Below, one piece after another: positions 61,611-64,000 of a stretch of DNA of 64,000 nt. How positions within the stretch are numbered: position 1 is the first letter of the stretch; each line of letters starts with the position of its first letter. The DNA is from Epiperipatus broadwayi (Eukaryota; Onychophora; Udeonychophora; Euonychophora; Peripatidae): the NCBI GenBank assembly GCA_028023455.1, contig JAQFVV010000206.1, positions 124,001 to 188,000 on the forward strand, in the 5' to 3' direction. A program made the translations under genes and the position numbers. Below the pieces are notes generated by a model that was not told where the DNA came from, ran no database searches, and saw nothing but the letters and a program-made list of their open reading frames with translations.

Positions 61611-61654
61611 CTTTCAGATCATGATTTCAAGCTATTTGCTATCGTCAGTGAAAG
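61611..61654 (-). ncRNA. Hammerhead ribozyme, monomer 6
   Basis: Identical to 59566-59609; predicted cut between 61617 and 61616. Confidence 0.75.
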
Positions 61655-62019
61655 ACAGGAATAAAGAAACTAGATCTAAATACAAACTCTGAGCGTTTAT
61701 GAAACAATTTCTATTCAGCTTGCAAGCGTGAATTTTTTAGACACGTAATGTCTTCAAACTCAGCATAGCAAACCAGATAGCTATATGGGTCTGATCTCAG
61801 TTCAGCATCACCACATAGTAGAAGCCTCTGCAATCTATATCATTGCAAGAAAGACCTCAAAGGTACATTTATGATAAACAAAAATGCAAGTTAAAAAACT
61901 TGCTAATGCTTGTATTTATGTCCACAGATGGCGTTCTACCAAAAACGCCCATCAAGCGTATGTTTTGTTTACATAAACGTCAGAGTAGTTAGTATTCACT
62001 ATCTCTAACTATAATTCCA

Positions 62020-62063
62020 CTTTCAGATCATGATTTCAAGCTATTTGCTATCGTCAGTGAAAG
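62020..62063 (-). ncRNA. Hammerhead ribozyme, monomer 7
   Basis: Identical to 59566-59609; predicted cut between 62026 and 62025. Confidence 0.75.
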
Positions 62064-62428
62064 ACAGGAATAAAGAAACTAGATCTAAATACAAACTCTG
62101 AGCGTTTATGAAACAATTTCTATTCAGCTTGCAAGCGTGAATTTTTTAGACACGTAATGTCTTCAAACTCAGCATAGCAAACCAGATAGCTATATGGGTC
62201 TGATCTCAGTTCAGCATCACCACATAGTAGAAGCCTCTGCAATCTATATCATTGCAAGAAAGACCTCAAAGGTACATTTATGATAAACAAAAATGCAAGT
62301 TAAAAAACTTGCTAACGCTTGTATTTATGTCCACAGATGGCGTTCTACCAAAAACGCCCATCAAGCGTATGTTTTGTTTACATAAACGTCAGAGTTGTTA
62401 GTATTCACTATCTCTAACTATAATTCCA

Positions 62429-62472
62429 CTTTCAGATCATGATTTCAAGCTATTTGCTATCGTCAGTGAAAG
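62429..62472 (-). ncRNA. Hammerhead ribozyme, monomer 8
   Basis: Identical to 59566-59609; predicted cut between 62435 and 62434. This monomer is the one with 9 extra bases at its far end. Confidence 0.75.
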
Positions 62473-62846
62473 ACAGGAATAAAGAAACTAGATCTAAATA
62501 CAAACTCTGAGCGTTTATGAAACAATTTCTATTCAGCTTGCAAGCGTGAATTTTTTAGACACGTAATGTCTTCAAACTCAGCATAGCAAACCAGATAGCT
62601 ATATGGGTCTGATCTCAGTTCAGCATCACCACATAGTAGAAGCCTCTGCAATCTATATCATTGCAAGAAAGACCTCAAAGGTACATTTATGATAAACAAA
62701 AATGCAAGTTAAAAAACTTGCTAACGCTTGTATTCGTGTAGGGAATGTCCACAGATGGCGTTCTACCAAAAACGCCCATCAAGCGTATGTTTTGTTTACA
62801 TAAACGTCAGAGTAGTTAGTATTCACTATCTCTAACTATAATTCCA

Positions 62847-62890
62847 CTTTCAGATCATGATTTCAAGCTATTTGCTATCGTCAGTGAAAG
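62847..62890 (-). ncRNA. Hammerhead ribozyme, monomer 9
   Basis: Identical to 59566-59609; predicted cut between 62853 and 62852. Confidence 0.75.
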
Positions 62891-63255
62891 ACAGGAATAA
62901 AGAAACTAGATCTAAATACAAACTCTGAGCGTTTATGAAACAATTTCTATTCAGCTTGCAAGCGTGAATTTTTTAGACACATAATGTCTTCAAACTCAGC
63001 TTAGCAAACCAGATAGCTATATGGGTCTGATCTCAGTTCAGCATCACCACATAGTAGAAGCCTCTGCAATCTATATCATTGCAAGAAAGACCTCAAAGGT
63101 ACATTTATGATAAACAGAAATGCAAGTTAAAAAACTTGCTAACGCTTGTATTTATGTCCACAGATAACGTTCTACCAAAAACGCCCATCAAGCGTATGTT
63201 TTGTTTACATAAACGTCAGAGTAGTTAGTATTCACTATCTCTAACTATAATTCCA

Positions 63256-63299
63256 CTTTCAGATCATGATTTCAAGCTATTTGCTATCGTCAGTGAAAG
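63256..63299 (-). ncRNA. Hammerhead ribozyme, monomer 10
   Basis: Identical to 59566-59609; predicted cut between 63262 and 63261. Confidence 0.75.
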
Positions 63300-63664
63300 A
63301 CAGGAATAAAGAAACTAGATCTAAATACAAACTCTGAGCGTTTATGAAACAATTTCTATTCAGCTTGCAAGCGTGAATTTTTTAGACACGTAATGTCTTC
63401 AAACTCAGCATAGCAAACCAGATAGCTATATGGGTCTGATCTCAGTTCAGCATCACCACATAGTAGAAGCCTCTGCAATCTATATCATTGCAAGAAAGAC
63501 CTCAAAGGTACATTTATGATAAACAAAAATGCAAGTTAAAAAACTTGCTAACGCTTGTATTTATGTCCACAGATGGCGTTCTACCAAAAACGCCCATCAA
63601 GCGTATGTTTTGTTTACATAAACGTCAGAGTAGTTAGTATTCACTATCTCTAACTATAATTCCA

Positions 63665-63708
63665 CTTTCAGATCATGATTTCAAGCTATTTGCTATCGTC
63701 AGTGAAAG
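63665..63708 (-). ncRNA. Hammerhead ribozyme, monomer 11
   Basis: Identical to 59566-59609; predicted cut between 63671 and 63670. Confidence 0.75.
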
Positions 63709-64000
63709 ACAGGAATAAAGAAACTAGATCTAAATACAAACTCTGAGCGTTTATGAAACAATTTCTATTCAGCTTGCAAGCGTGAATTTTTTAGACATGT
63801 AATGTCTTCAAACTCAGCATAGCAAACCAGATAGCTATATGGGTCTGATCTCAGTTCAGCATCACCACATAGTAGAAGCCTCTGCAATCTATATCATTGC
63901 AAGAAAGACCTCAAATGTACATTTATGATAAACAAAAATGCAAGTTAAAAAACTTGCTAACGCTTGTATTTATGTCCACAGATGGTGTTCTACCAAAAAC

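Larger units (their letters stand above)
59466..64000 (-). repeat. 409-bp satellite array, 11 complete monomers, continues past window
   Basis: The mark 'gtccacagatggcgttctac' begins at 59466, 59875, 60284, 60693, 61102, 61511, 61920, 62329, 62747, 63156, 63565 and 63974: spacing is 409 except 418 for monomer 8, which has 9 extra bases at its end. Monomers differ by only a few substitutions each, so the array is young or homogenised. No ORF or clear Pol III boxes. Each monomer contains a minus-strand hammerhead (offset 100-143), a perfect 7-bp hairpin 'gcaagttaaaaaacttgc' (59841-59858 in monomer 1) and a near-inverted 'atggcgtt'/'aacgcccat' pair at its start. Strand given is that of the hammerhead. 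Shared blocks tie it to the dispersed repeats at 27 and 55 kb. Confidence 0.95.

Noticed and set aside
59466-64000. CRISPR-like or gene-cluster reading of the regular repeats
   Set aside because: Units are contiguous 409-bp copies without spacers and without ORFs; this is a satellite in a eukaryotic genome.

Overview
The window looks like intergenic or intronic DNA from a large, AT-rich, repeat-dense invertebrate genome. It is most plausibly from a cephalopod mollusc such as an octopus: RTE-like LINEs, tRNA-derived SINEs and very long microsatellites sit in otherwise gene-free sequence. The species call is inference. I find no intact host gene, rRNA, functional tRNA or CRISPR array. All recognisable coding sequence is decayed transposon sequence.

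Layout. 1-11.1 kb: a dispersed hammerhead-bearing repeat (985-1195), fold-back repeats (2.0-4.3 kb) and two copies of an unclassified 2-2.8 kb element (4841-7666, 9031-11098). 11.1-17.9 kb: a SINE-like unit carrying a complete hammerhead motif (13009-13052) and an inverted repeat pair at 15.7-16.0 kb. 17.97-20.94 kb: a near full-length RTE-like LINE, plus strand. 21-25 kb: three short tRNA-head SINEs and an inverted SINE dimer. 27-30.6 kb: a second dispersed hammerhead-family copy, two LINE fragments in tandem and a LINE ORF1 relic with an SGNH-esterase-like domain. 31.7-34.7 kb: a second RTE-like copy, minus strand. 36.7-40.3 kb: a different LINE, minus strand, with a (TAA)n tail of about 307 bp. 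46-47.5 kb: a pogo/Tigger transposase pseudogene. 50.0-50.95 kb: a 930-bp (GATA)n tract. 55.3-56.9 kb: a cluster of three dispersed-family copies. 57.3-57.9 kb: a mariner relic. 59466 to the window end: a homogeneous 409-bp satellite.

The most interesting result concerns the satellite. Every complete 409-bp monomer (11 of them) carries on the minus strand a 44-nt sequence that folds as a type I hammerhead self-cleaving ribozyme. It has a 6-bp stem I, a CUGACGA core box, stem II, GAAA, a minimal palindromic stem III and an AUC cleavage triplet. The dispersed repeats at about 1.0, 27.1, 55.3 and 55.7 kb share sequence blocks with the satellite monomer and carry hammerheads or relics at the same relative place; the copy at 55423-55464 keeps a perfect stem I. 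A third arrangement, upstream of a tRNA-like segment at 13 kb, also has a full hammerhead layout. All three show a mismatch at the stem II base pair next to the core (positions 10.1/11.1), normally purine-pyrimidine. Together they suggest one retrozyme-like family, spread by RNA, present both as old scattered monomers and as a young tandem array. Ribozyme activity is not proven by sequence alone.
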